The position numbers and the translations under genes were made by a program. Source: Saprospiraceae bacterium (GTDB lineage Bacteria; Bacteroidota; Bacteroidia; Chitinophagales; Saprospiraceae). From it: a stretch of 64,000 bases of DNA. How positions within the stretch are numbered: position 1 is the first letter of the stretch; each line of letters opens with the position of its first letter. Shown here in pieces: positions 8,211-17,236 of the stretch. The DNA is taken from NCBI GenBank assembly GCA_016717655.1, contig JADKFC010000005.1, positions 62,001 through 126,000 of the forward strand, written 5' to 3'. The notes beneath the pieces were generated by a model. It was given only the letters and a program-made list of their open reading frames with translations, was not told where the DNA came from and ran no database searches.

Positions 8211-8956
8211 TTATAGGGTAATGCCACCGTCGACACTGATCACGGCACCGTTGATGTAATCGGCTTCATCGGATGCCAGGAAGGCATTGATGTTGGCAAT
8301 TTCCTCGGGTCTGCCAAGTCGTTGGAGGGGCACCTTGGCCTTCATCTTATCGAGGACCTCCTGGGGCATGGCATCAAGGATTTCGGTATGGATAAAGCCG
8401 GGGGCTACTGCATTGGCATTGATGCCCTTGCGACCCAGTTCCTTGGCCCAGGTCTGGGTCATGCCGATGACACCCGCCTTGGCAGCGGCGTAGTTGGTCT
8501 GGCCAAAGTTGCCGTAAAGGCCCACTACAGAAGAGATGCTGATGATCCTGCCAAAGCCTTTTTCTACCATGTAGGGTGCTACGGCACGGGTACAGTTGTA
8601 CACACCGGTGAGGTTTATATTGATGACCTGCTGCCACTGATCGTCGGTCATCTTGAGGAGGGTGGCATCGCGGGTGATGCCGGCATTGTTGACAAGGATG
8701 TCGATTTTTCCATACTTGGCAATGACCTGGAAGGCGGCATCTCTGACCGAGTCGGCATTGGATGTATCTACCATAAAAAAGGCAGCTGATGTCCATTCTG
8801 GGTCAATTCTGCTTCAAGAGCCTGGCCCCTTTCCTGGTTGACATCCCAGTTGACTACGGTAGCTCCGAGGGCGGCAAATTTGAGTAAGGTTGCTTTTCCC
8901 AAACCGGATGATGCTCCTGTGACTATGGCAACTTTTCCTTCTAATGATTTCATCAT
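8211..8956 (-). pseudogene. fabG: 3-oxoacyl-ACP reductase FabG-type SDR, frameshifted at residue ~59
   Basis: The N-terminal piece (8956 to about 8775) encodes MMKSLEGKVAIVTGASSGLG, the SDR cofactor motif TGxxxGxG, and ends QLPFLW at a stop. The second piece (8774 to 8211) continues with MVDTSNADSVRDAAF, NNAG, the catalytic ISSVVG, YAAAK (Tyr and Lys) and the C-terminal INGAVISVDGG. Adding one T to the run of six (AAAAAA on the plus strand at 8775-8780) restores 248 residues, exactly the usual FabG length. The enzyme would reduce 3-ketoacyl-ACP/CoA with NADPH. It is divergent from the symporter operon and followed by the 479-residue gene. A homopolymer sequencing error is at least as likely as a true mutation. 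NADPH preference is inferred from the family only. Confidence 0.88.
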
Positions 8957-8992
8957 GATAAAATTTAATGTGGGTTATAGCGATATTTTGGA

Positions 8993-9000
8993 CAAAAATA
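8993..9000 (-). promoter_or_regulatory. Possible -7 box upstream of fabG
   Basis: TATTTTTG on the minus strand fits the Bacteroidota -7 consensus TAnnTTTG and lies ~40 bp before the fabG start. No convincing -33 TTG is seen at the right distance. The 255-bp region 8957-9211 between the divergent fabG and symporter genes is AT-rich and presumably holds both promoters. Confidence 0.35.
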
Positions 9001-9211
9001 GGTAGAACAATGACTTAAATCACTATAAAATAATGAAAAATCTTCAAAAATGGCTAATTGTCATATAGTTAAAATCTATTTATTTACTTGTATTACAATT
9101 ATTTAGACTAATTAATACCTACATTGTCGTATTAATTTTAATATTTTTTCAATTTTAAATCTGGCAATTCTGTAAGATATTAGCCTTGAAAATGGATTAA
9201 ACCATCACAGC

Positions 9212-10694
9212 ATGGATTTTGCACAAGCCACATTGACCCTCTTGGTGCTGTACATGGCCTTAACGATATACATTGTGTATCGCGGTGCCAGACAGACCAA
9301 AAACATACAAGACTTTGCCGTTGGCAAGGGCTTCTCCCCTCTCATGGTTGGCTTATCGCTGGCGGCCAGTATCACCAGTGCGGCAACCTTCATTATCAAT
9401 CCCGGCTTTGTAGCCTTTTTTGGCTGGAGTGCTTTTCTGGCTATGTCGATCGTACTGCCCATTGGCTTGTTTTTATCACTCATCGTACTCAGCAAGAGCT
9501 TTCGAAAGTTTGGTACCAGTGTCAAGGCCCTCACCCTGGCGCAATGGATGGGTAACCGATACAACAGCAAGGTAATGTCGTACTTGATGGCGTTTGTCGC
9601 TCTTACTCATCACGTTTATCGTTTTGATTTGTGTAGGACTGACCAAAGTAATAGCCAGTGCCTTGCAGGCCGATGAAACCCTGATTCTGGTATGCATCGT
9701 AGTCTTTGTTTTTGGGTACACCCTTTTTGGGGGTGCCAATTCGATGGTGTACACTAATACCATCCAGGCCATTCTGATGATTGTAGTAGCCATCATCCTC
9801 ATCGGATCGGGTAGTTCTCATTTTGAGGAGGGCCTCACCGGCTTTTGGGATAAGATCAACACCCTCGATCCCCAGCTGAGCAAAAGTTTTAATCCCACGA
9901 GTCCGCTGTTCAGAGATTTTTTTGAAGTAGTGATTTGCAATTTTATTGTGGGCATCGCCATTGTGTGTCAGCCCCACATCATCACCCGATCACTGATGCT
10001 CAAATCGGATGAAGATGTCAACAAATACCTCACGGTAGCCATCGTAGTAGAAACCCTGTTTTTTACCGTCTTGTTTGCCGGCTTTTATGCGAGACTCATG
10101 TTTCCGGATCTCACCCTCGATGGACAGGCAATCAAAATGGATGGCATCTTATCTACCTATGTGGTTAAAAAATTCTCTGTTGGTGTTGGAATCCTGGTTG
10201 TGCTTGGCCTTATTTCAGCCGGACTCTCTACCCTGGAAGGAATTGTTCAATCGCTTTCAACCACCATCAGCAATGACATCATTGCTCCCCTTGCCGGTTG
10301 GAAAGAGGATGTAGTAAAAGTAAAGACTACCAATCGCCTGGTGATTGCAGGACTGGCAGTGGTGGCCATCTTAATGAGTCGTTACCAGCTGCTTTATCCC
10401 AACTTAAGCGTTGGCATCCTGGCTCAAAACGGAGTGTATGCTTATTTTTCTGCGGCCTTTGTGCCTGTGCTTTTTGGCATCTTTTATAAAAACACCCCCG
10501 TACAGGCGGCTATGGGAGCGGCCATTACCGCTTTTGTGGTGCACTTTTCGGTGTATTACGGATCCCTGACCCCTTATACCACAGGACAAGTAAAAAACCC
10601 GGCGGTTGCGTCGGCACTGGCCATTGTATCCGCACTTACTGTTGGGACCCTTCTCTATCATATATACAAAAAAAAGCCTGTTACCCAAAACTGA
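9212..10694 (+). pseudogene. Sodium/solute symporter (SSS family), frameshifted at ~9593
   Basis: Two frames join into one ~493-residue SSS transporter. The first (9212-9676) encodes the N-terminal helices MDFAQATLTLLVLYMALTIY, the SAATFIINPGFVAFFGW segment and LAQWMGNRYNSKVMSYLMAF. The second, from ~9594, starts LSLLLITFIVLICVG and carries the family signature FGGANSMVYTNTIQAILM, then further helices to PVLFGIFYKNTPVQAAMGAA. The total length has one base too many, best placed in the TTT at 9593-9595; removing it restores the frame. About 13 hydrophobic segments are visible. SSS transporters couple Na+ to uptake of acetate, proline, pantothenate, sugars and others; the substrate cannot be read from sequence. 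It heads a run of six plus-strand genes to 16398 with short gaps (7 bp to the next gene). Confidence 0.85.
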
Positions 10695-10701
10695 TCCTTA
10701 T

Positions 10702-11715
10702 ATGAAACCACATGCCATAGACCCTCAATTAAGCAATGCATGCATCAAAGCCACTGGTTCTTTTGTGCCGGAAAAAGTAGTACCCAATGCCTACTTTAAT
10801 GAATTGCTGGGAGAAGACGTAGATACCTGGCTGCGCGAAAATGTGCAGATCTATGAAAGGCGTTGGTGTTCCGAAACCGAGAGTACCGCAGATCTGGTGG
10901 AAAAGGCTTGTATCCGGGTGCTGGACAATGCAGGCTTAAAACCAGAGGACATCGATCTTTTTATTGTGGCAACCGACACCCCGGAATTTATCTCCCCCTC
11001 AACCGCCTCGGTGGTGCAGGATCGGTTAAAAATGATAAACGCGGGTACCTTTGATGTCAACACCGCATGTGCCGGCTTTGTGACGGCTCTTGACATAGCC
11101 ACAAGGTACATTCACAGTGATGAACACTATCAACACATACTGGTGGTAGGAGCTTATGCCATGAGCAAGTACCTCAACATGAGCGATAAAAAAACCGTAA
11201 CCCTTTTTGCCGACGGGGCCGGGGCCGTTATAGTGGGTCGGACCGGATTTGATACCGGGTATCGTCAGAGCAAGTTGCTTACCCGCGGAGAGTTCAACAG
11301 TTGGATGGGCATCTATGCCGGTGGCAGTCACCAGCCCATGACCCATGAGGCCATTGACCACAAAGACCACCAGCTCAAATTTGTACAAAAAATACCTACC
11401 CACATCAATCCTGAAATCTGGACCGGGCTCGTACAACAAATGTGCGAACGGGAAAACATAAAGCCTGCTGACATCCATCACTACTTTTTTACCCAAATCA
11501 ATGTAAATAGCATATACCAGACCATGGATAAGCTGGGGGTTGACAGGGCAAAAGCTGCCACCATCATGCACTACTATGGTTACACCGGCTCTGCCTGCAT
11601 ACCAATGGCATTGGATGAGTGGATGAAACAGGGCAAGATCAAAAAAGGAGAATTGCTGTGTTTTGTAGGATCCGGTGGTGGACTGGCCTTTGGAGCATCA
11701 TTGTTTAAAATGTAA
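10702..11715 (+). CDS. KASIII-like (FabH-family) acyl transferase/condensing enzyme with altered triad
   Basis: 337 residues from the ATG at 10702. The family fold is clear: TGSFVPEKVVPNAYF at the N-terminus, the nucleophile Cys123 in NTACAGF, LFADGAGAVIVG, and the C-terminal FVGSGGGLAFGASL. However, the FabH catalytic His (normally in PHQAN) is replaced in HYFFTQINVNS by Thr264, and the Asn of HGNTS is replaced in YYGYTG by Tyr294. Decarboxylative condensation in FabH needs this His-Asn pair, so the protein may instead transfer acyl groups or condense non-malonyl substrates, as in some KASIII-like enzymes. It sits 7 bp after the symporter and 10 bp before the acyl-CoA ligase. Earlier in-frame start codons overlap the symporter and are less likely. 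Confidence 0.85.
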   Translation: MKPHAIDPQLSNACIKATGSFVPEKVVPNAYFNELLGEDVDTWLRENVQIYERRWCSETESTADLVEKACIRVLDNAGLKPEDIDLFIVATDTPEFISPSTASVVQDRLKMINAGTFDVNTACAGFVTALDIATRYIHSDEHYQHILVVGAYAMSKYLNMSDKKTVTLFADGAGAVIVGRTGFDTGYRQSKLLTRGEFNSWMGIYAGGSHQPMTHEAIDHKDHQLKFVQKIPTHINPEIWTGLVQQMCERENIKPADIHHYFFTQINVNSIYQTMDKLGVDRAKAATIMHYYGYTGSACIPMALDEWMKQGKIKKGELLCFVGSGGGLAFGASLFKM

Positions 11716-11725
11716 AACCACAACC

Positions 11726-13207
11726 GTGAAACAAGAAGTATGGCAACAAGACTGGCTGGAACGATGGGCCTTGTACAGGCCTGAGAAGGCGGCGCTTCAG
11801 GAGCACGAAGGAGGCAGGATGATCAATTACCGCGACCTCAATGCCCTTGCCAATGGCATGGCTGCCTATTTGTCGGAACGCCATGGTGTGAAGGCGGGAG
11901 AACGAGTAGCTGTTATTGCCGAATATTCCATTACCTATGTGGCCTTGTTTGGGGCTGCACAGAAACTGGGCTTTGCCCTGGTGCCCATCAATTACCGCCT
12001 GGCAGCTCCTGAGATCAGGGAAATTACCCTGGACGCAGGGCCGGGTCTGATCTTTTATGAAGACCATTTTGCCCACCTGGTGCCCAAGCTAGATGGTATA
12101 CCCGCATACGAAATGAAAGACCTTGAGGCTGCTGTGCCCCAATCTCGCTTTGAGATACAACCGGTAGAGGAAGATGATTCCATCTTTATCATCTATACCT
12201 CCGGCACTACGGGCAAGCCCAAAGGTGTGAGGTACAGCCATAAGATGGCGTTTTGGAACAGCATCAATACCGCCTTGTCGCTCAGTCTTTCGTCAGAAAA
12301 CAGAACGGTCAACGTAATGCCTCCCTTCCATACGGGGGGATGGAATGTACTCTTGCTTCCCTTTTTGCACCACGGTGGTTTTACCTATCTGTTTAAAAAG
12401 TTTGAAGCCGATCAGGTCTTGGCCAAGCTGGCAGAAATGAAGTGCAATATATTTATGGGAGTGCCCACCATGCTGGCCATGATGGCCCAGGATAAAAGTT
12501 TTGAAAGCACTCCACTTCATCACCTCGATTACATTATAGTCGGTGGTGAATCGATGCCAGTGCCTCTAATTGAAAAATATGCCCAAAAAGGTGTTGCCAT
12601 TCGCCAGGGATATGGCATGACGGAGGTAGGACCCAACCTCACCTCCTTGCACCAGGACGACGCCATACGCAAGATAGGCAGCATAGGCAGGCCCAACTTT
12701 TATGTGCAGCACCGCATTGTAAAAGAAGACGGCAGTGCCGCGGCAGCCAACGAAGCGGGAGAGCTGTGGCTGCGTGGTCCCATGGTAACACCCGGCTACT
12801 GGAACAATGCCGAAGCAGGTAAAAATGCCTTTAGCGAAGACGGTCTGTGGTTTAAGACCGGCGACATAGTAAAAGAAGACGAAGATAAGTACCTCTACAT
12901 TGTAGATCGTTTGAAAAACATGTACATCAGCGGGGCTGAAAATGTTTATCCAGCTGAAATAGAGCGGGTACTCAAACAAAGCACCAACATCAGAGAATGT
13001 GCAGTAGTGGGAGTCAAAGACGAAAAATGGGGAGAGGTGGGCAAGGCCTTTGTGGTCTTGCACCAGCCAGAAGAGGAAGCCTCACTGCGTGCCTTTTGTG
13101 TGGAACGATTGGCCAGGTTTAAGGTGCCCAAATACTTTGTTGTGCTGGATGCCATGCCCCTGACCGATAGTGGAAAAATAGATCGTAAAAAATTAAAACA
13201 ACAATAA
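11726..13207 (+). CDS. AMP-forming acyl-CoA ligase (long/medium-chain type)
   Basis: 493 residues from the GTG at 11726, ten bases after the previous stop; an upstream ATG at 11675 would overlap the KASIII gene by 41 bp. ANL-superfamily motifs are complete: A3 IIYTSGTTGKPKGVRYSH, A5 RQGYGMTE, A7/A8 GLWFKTGDIVKEDEDKYLYI, and A10 PLTDSGKIDRKK with the catalytic Lys near the end. The enzyme adenylates a carboxylic acid with ATP and transfers it to CoA. HTGGWN in place of the usual H-x-x-G and the hydrophobic pocket region are compatible with fatty or aryl acids, but chain length cannot be read. Together with the neighbouring KASIII-like protein and FabG-type reductase it suggests activation and modification of an imported acid. 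Confidence 0.9.
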   Translation: MKQEVWQQDWLERWALYRPEKAALQEHEGGRMINYRDLNALANGMAAYLSERHGVKAGERVAVIAEYSITYVALFGAAQKLGFALVPINYRLAAPEIREITLDAGPGLIFYEDHFAHLVPKLDGIPAYEMKDLEAAVPQSRFEIQPVEEDDSIFIIYTSGTTGKPKGVRYSHKMAFWNSINTALSLSLSSENRTVNVMPPFHTGGWNVLLLPFLHHGGFTYLFKKFEADQVLAKLAEMKCNIFMGVPTMLAMMAQDKSFESTPLHHLDYIIVGGESMPVPLIEKYAQKGVAIRQGYGMTEVGPNLTSLHQDDAIRKIGSIGRPNFYVQHRIVKEDGSAAAANEAGELWLRGPMVTPGYWNNAEAGKNAFSEDGLWFKTGDIVKEDEDKYLYIVDRLKNMYISGAENVYPAEIERVLKQSTNIRECAVVGVKDEKWGEVGKAFVVLHQPEEEASLRAFCVERLARFKVPKYFVVLDAMPLTDSGKIDRKKLKQQ

Positions 13208-13236
13208 TATTTTCACAACATTTAAAAATCAATGAA

Positions 13237-13785
13237 ATGAAGTCGATGAAATTTTTAATTATGATGCTTTTTGCCGGATCCCTTTTTATGGTAAGCTGCG
13301 GTGACGAAGAAGACAAGGGTACTTGCAGTGATGGCATTAAAAACCAGGATGAGACAGCTATTGACTGTGGTGGTGTATGTACAGCATGCAGAGAAGGAGC
13401 ACAAGGCACCTGGAAATCATTCCCGGTAGCTCCGATTTTGACCAGCTTTGCAGATTCCATCATCGCTGATTTTAAAGCCAACAACACTTATACCGTTGAC
13501 CAGTGGAAAGGAGGTGCCAAAGTGGTATTGACAGGAACCTATACCCAGACCAAATCAGGTACAGGCAACATCTACAACATTGTACTCAACCAAAGCTCAC
13601 CAACCGCTTTGACTGCTCAGGGTATTTTTGAAGTATCTTCAGATGACAAATCAATGAAGTATGAGGTGGCCCAGGTGAATCCTGCTATTCCGAGTGTAAC
13701 CCCTCCTACCGCAACTGGTGGATTTGGAAGCACTTCTGGTGGAATATTTGGTCAAAACAACGTACAAAACTACGTTAGAAAGTAA
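13237..13785 (+). CDS. Lipoprotein with C-x-DGI-x-NQDET-x-x-DCGG-x-C motif
   Basis: 182 residues. A lipoprotein signal ends FMVSC, with the lipobox Cys at 21. Just after it is the Cys cluster CSDGIKNQDETAIDCGG followed by VCTAC, a four-Cys motif often seen at the N-terminus of Bacteroidota surface lipoproteins. The rest is beta-rich (TWKSFPV, GTYTQTKSGTGNIYNIVLN) and ends in a Gly/Ser-rich tail. It is probably exported to the outer membrane. It lies 29 bp after the ligase and before the barrel protein. A strong terminator follows, so the barrel and hydrolase may be transcribed partly separately. I do not recognise a defined function. Confidence 0.8.
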   Translation: MKSMKFLIMMLFAGSLFMVSCGDEEDKGTCSDGIKNQDETAIDCGGVCTACREGAQGTWKSFPVAPILTSFADSIIADFKANNTYTVDQWKGGAKVVLTGTYTQTKSGTGNIYNIVLNQSSPTALTAQGIFEVSSDDKSMKYEVAQVNPAIPSVTPPTATGGFGSTSGGIFGQNNVQNYVRK

Positions 13786-13803
13786 TCAGGTATATTTTAC
13801 CTT

Positions 13804-13843
13804 GTGGGAAGAGAAATGTGGCTCTCTTCCCACTATTTTTTTT
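13804..13843 (+). terminator. Rho-independent terminator after the lipoprotein gene
   Basis: A perfect 10-bp stem GTGGGAAGAG/CTCTTCCCAC with an ~10-base loop is followed by a T-rich tail. It separates the first four genes of the run from the barrel and hydrolase genes. Confidence 0.8.
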
Positions 13844-13866
13844 AAAACACAATAAAGGACAAATCA

Positions 13867-15441
13867 ATGGCAAAGTGGAAATGGTCAATGTGGATATTCA
13901 TGTTACCTCTTTGGCTGGCAGCACAGGAGTCGGGCGACACCGGATTTAAAGGGTTTGACAAGGCAGTGCCTGCCAAAGCCAATAAACAATTTCAAGCCTT
14001 CGTGTATTTTTACCAGCAAAACGTAGCCATGAACATGGCACCAGAAAACGACTTTCTGAAAGGACAAATCGTAGGGCGTTTGTTTGGTAGCAATACCACA
14101 ACAACCAGCAATGATTTTACAGCTCTTTATGCAGAGCAGCGGGCCATTCCCTTTTTTGTGTATTCTCCCGCCATCTTTGATGGAAAGGCAACCCTGAGGG
14201 CTTCGTTTGAAATAGACTGGACCTGGGGTGATGTGGCCTATGGAACAGGAGGTAACTTTGGTTCTGCCATCTCGGCCGATCAGGTGAACCTGCAGACCCA
14301 GAACCTGGCGGTTGAATTTATTCCTGCCAAATACTGGACCATCAATGTAGGTCTTCAGCGCATGTACGATACACCGCACGACCTCTACCGCACCTTTTTC
14401 GAAAAATTTACCACCACCGGCTACCGCCTCGCCTACTTTGGCACCGATGGTGTAGGCATCAGTGTAAGGCGACAAACCGATAAGCAAAAAATCAAGGCAG
14501 GCTTTTACAAGCTTTATGAAAACAATGTAGAACTCAATGACGATGTAACCCTCTTTGAACTAAATTCGCAATACAATGTAGCCCCCAAATGGAATGTGGG
14601 TGCCTCAGTGTATTGGGTCAAAGACAATTCCTCCGGTAAGGGCGGGGTGAGCATACTAGGCCAGGGCTATGCAAGTCCGCTTACCTCCTACAACGGTACC
14701 TTCCGCTTCCCAATAGGCGCCGATCCTTACCAGTAGGATGTATTCTGGCTGGGTACCTACTTTGCCCGCAACGAAGAAATGATGATGGACCGATTTATCC
14801 TCTCCGGCTTCCTCAATTACAACCTGGGCTCGATCCGACAAAAACCCGCAGGCAGTGAAAGTTTCAATAAAAAAACAACCATCAGCGGGCTGGCAGCCAA
14901 CCTCAGGGCCGGCTATCGTTATGGTCAAACGCCAGGCGACGCCATCATAGCAGATATGTTGTTTACCTCGGGCGACAACAATGGTGTATCCGACAGCAAG
15001 TACACAGGCGTGATTACTTCCAATACCTGGGGCAGCCCGGGTGGCATCTTTATTGGTCATGGCGGCTACCTGTTGTTTCCGCATGGCAATGTTGTCAACC
15101 GTTTCCTGGCTGCGGTGACCGATATTTCGAACATAGGTTATGGCATCGCAGGCGGTACGCTCAATTTTTCAAAAGACCTCATCCCCAACAAGCTACACTC
15201 CAAGATAGGGGGGGCCGGTGGATTTTCAGTGATTGCTCCCAACGGAGGTGGCAACTTTATGGGCTGGGAGGCCAATGCTAAACTCGGTTACGATTTTGGA
15301 GCCTACCTCACCGTCGAAGCCCACGGCGCCTATATGGGACTCGGCGATTTTTACGACAGCAGGTTGACCAATGGAGGCGTTGATACCCGACCCGTCAACC
15401 CCTGGGTAGGTTTTGTTTGTCTCAAATGGTTGATGTTTTAA
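13867..15441 (+). pseudogene. Outer-membrane beta-barrel protein interrupted by an in-frame amber codon
   Basis: A single frame of 525 codons broken only by TAG at 14734-14736. It starts MAKWKWSMWIFMLPLWLAAQ (signal peptide) and reads through as a beta-barrel rich in alternating aromatic strands (WTINVGLQRMYD, KIKAGFYKLYENN, NVGASVYWVKD, AANLRAGYRYG, LTVEAHGAYMGLGDF), ending VCLKWLMF with the terminal Phe typical of outer-membrane proteins. After the stop the frame continues DVFWLGTYFARNEEMMMDRF with no loss of pattern, so a single substitution (for example CAG to TAG) or a sequencing error explains it. As a porin-like protein it could admit the substrate used by the downstream and upstream enzymes. 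No family name is certain. Confidence 0.8.
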
Positions 15442-15459
15442 ATCCCCAAATCCAAAGAA

Positions 15460-16398
15460 ATGAAAACAATTTTAAGCATCGCATTTACCATCCTGTTGGC
15501 CTTTTCTGCAGGATCACAAAACAAGGTCAATAGCATGAAAGACCTGGACTATGGGGTAGAAGTAAAAACCCTGAAGGTTAAGGGGGATATCTCCCTGGCC
15601 TATACCGATGAAGGCGCCGGAGACGAAACCATTGTGTTTATCCACGGACTTGCTTCGTATATACCGGCGTGGAAAAAAAATACGGCTGTTTTAAAAAACA
15701 ACTTCCGCTGCATCGCCATCGACTTACCTGGCTACGGTCAATCGGATAAAGGTAACTATGAAGTTTCAATGGAATTTTATGCCGATGTGGTAGTTGAATT
15801 GTGTACTCAGCTAAAATTAAAAAATGTGGTGTTGGCAGGGCACAGCATGGGAGGTCAGGTAGCCATAACGGCCGCACTGAAATATCCCACTATCGTCCAT
15901 AAACTCATTTTGATTGCCCCTGCCGGCTTTGAAACTTTTAACAAGGGCCAGCGGCAATGGTTCAGGGATGTGATGACGGCAGATGGGGTAAGGCTCACCA
16001 CCGCAGAACAAATCAGAATCAACTACGCCTACAACTTTTACAATATGCCGGATGATGCTGAGTTTATGATAGATGACCGCCTTGCCATTCGCTCTGCCAG
16101 TGATTTTGGAGATTATTGTTACCACATCACGCAGGGTGTCAATGCCATGGTTAATACGCCCATATACGATTTTTTACCTCAGGTTCAGCAGGCTACTTTG
16201 TGTATCTATGGTGCCAATGACAATTTGATTCCCAATCGTTACCTCAATGGCGGCAAAACGGAAAAGTATGCCAAGGCGGGTGCCTCTCGTATGCCCAATT
16301 GTAAGTTGGAGATGATTCAGGATTGTGGGCACTTTGTGATGTTTGAAAAGCCGGATGAGGTAAATGCCTTCATAGCTAATTTTTTGGCAGGCATGTAG
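15460..16398 (+). CDS. Secreted alpha/beta hydrolase
   Basis: 312 residues with a signal peptide (MKTILSIAFTILLAFSAGSQ). It has the complete alpha/beta-hydrolase set: oxyanion FIHGLASYIPAW, nucleophile elbow LAGHSMGGQ (Ser), acid in YGANDNLIP (Asp) and base in DCGHFVMFEKP (His). The nearest styles are MhpC/BioH-like esterases and haloperoxidase-type hydrolases; the substrate is open. Being periplasmic or surface-located, it could release an acid that the symporter and acyl-CoA ligase then use. It begins 18 bp after the barrel gene and is the last gene before the first 172-bp repeat array. Confidence 0.88.
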   Translation: MKTILSIAFTILLAFSAGSQNKVNSMKDLDYGVEVKTLKVKGDISLAYTDEGAGDETIVFIHGLASYIPAWKKNTAVLKNNFRCIAIDLPGYGQSDKGNYEVSMEFYADVVVELCTQLKLKNVVLAGHSMGGQVAITAALKYPTIVHKLILIAPAGFETFNKGQRQWFRDVMTADGVRLTTAEQIRINYAYNFYNMPDDAEFMIDDRLAIRSASDFGDYCYHITQGVNAMVNTPIYDFLPQVQQATLCIYGANDNLIPNRYLNGGKTEKYAKAGASRMPNCKLEMIQDCGHFVMFEKPDEVNAFIANFLAGM

Positions 16399-16410
16399 GG
16401 GGGATTTTCC

Positions 16411-17232
16411 CATGTATAGACCTATCTAATCATAAAGAGATTCAGCAGGATTTAAACATTAAGGGAATTGACAGAATTAAGGGTTTATATCTTAATTACC
16501 TTCATTCTCTTAATGATTTAAAAAATCCCCAATCTCTTTCTCAGGGAAAAAGTCTATGTGTGGTACCTACTCAAGACATTACCCACATATAGACCTATCT
16601 CATCATAAAGAGATTCAGCAGCATTTAAACATTAAGGGCATTTAGTGACATTAAGGCTTAATTTTCCTTGTTTCATCTTAATGCAACTTAATTTACTTAA
16701 TGTTTCAAAAAAAATCCTAATCTCTTCCTTTGGGAACTGTCTCTATGTGGCAATTACACACATATAGAACTATCTCATCATAAAGAAGTTCAGCAGGATT
16801 TAAACATTAAGGGAATTGAGAGAATTAAGGGCTTATATCTTAATTACCTTCATTCTCTTAATGATTTAAAAAATCCCCAATCTCTTTCTCAGGGAAAAAG
16901 TCTATGTGTGGTACCTACTCAAGACATTACCCACATATAGACCTATCTCATCATAAAGAGATTCTGCAGCATTTAAACATTAAGGGCATTTAGTGACATT
17001 AAGGCTTAATTTTCCTTGTTTCATCTTAATGCAACTTAATTTACTTAATGTTTCAAAAAAAATCCTAAACTCTTCCTTTGGGAACTGTCTCTATGTGGCA
17101 ATTACACACATAGAGACCTATCTCATCATAAAGAAGTTCAGCAGGATTTAAACATTAAGGGAATTGAGAGAATTAAGGGCAGATACTTTCATTTTCTTAA
17201 TGCCTGTGCCTATAAAACGTAGTATTGTAGTG
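16411..17232. repeat. Array 1 of ~172-bp long-hairpin repeats (A-B-A-B-A')
   Basis: Five units start near 16411, 16584, 16759, 16932 and 17107. Each opens with CACATAGACCTATCTCATC, has AAAGAGATT, AAACATTAAGGG and CTTAATG in the middle, and closes with AATCTCTT and GTCTATGTG. The ends are inverted copies (CACATAGAC/GTCTATGTG, AAAGAGATT/AATCTCTT, CATTAAG/CTTAATG), so each unit can fold into one long nested hairpin. Units 1, 3 and 5 are one subtype (A, TATATCTTAATTACCTTCATT core); units 2 and 4 are another (B, TTAGTGACATTAAGG core). The last unit is truncated. No open frame or distinct spacer is present. Confidence 0.85.
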
Positions 17233-17236
17233 CATT

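Noticed and set aside
8211..16398. OleABCD olefin/beta-lactone cluster
   Set aside because: The ketosynthase lacks the His/Asn retained in OleA, the reductase is a classical FabG-type SDR rather than the OleD type, and the ligase looks like an ordinary acyl-CoA ligase.
16411..17232. CRISPR array
   Set aside because: Units are ~172 bp and almost entirely repeat; there are no unique spacers of uniform length and no cas genes.
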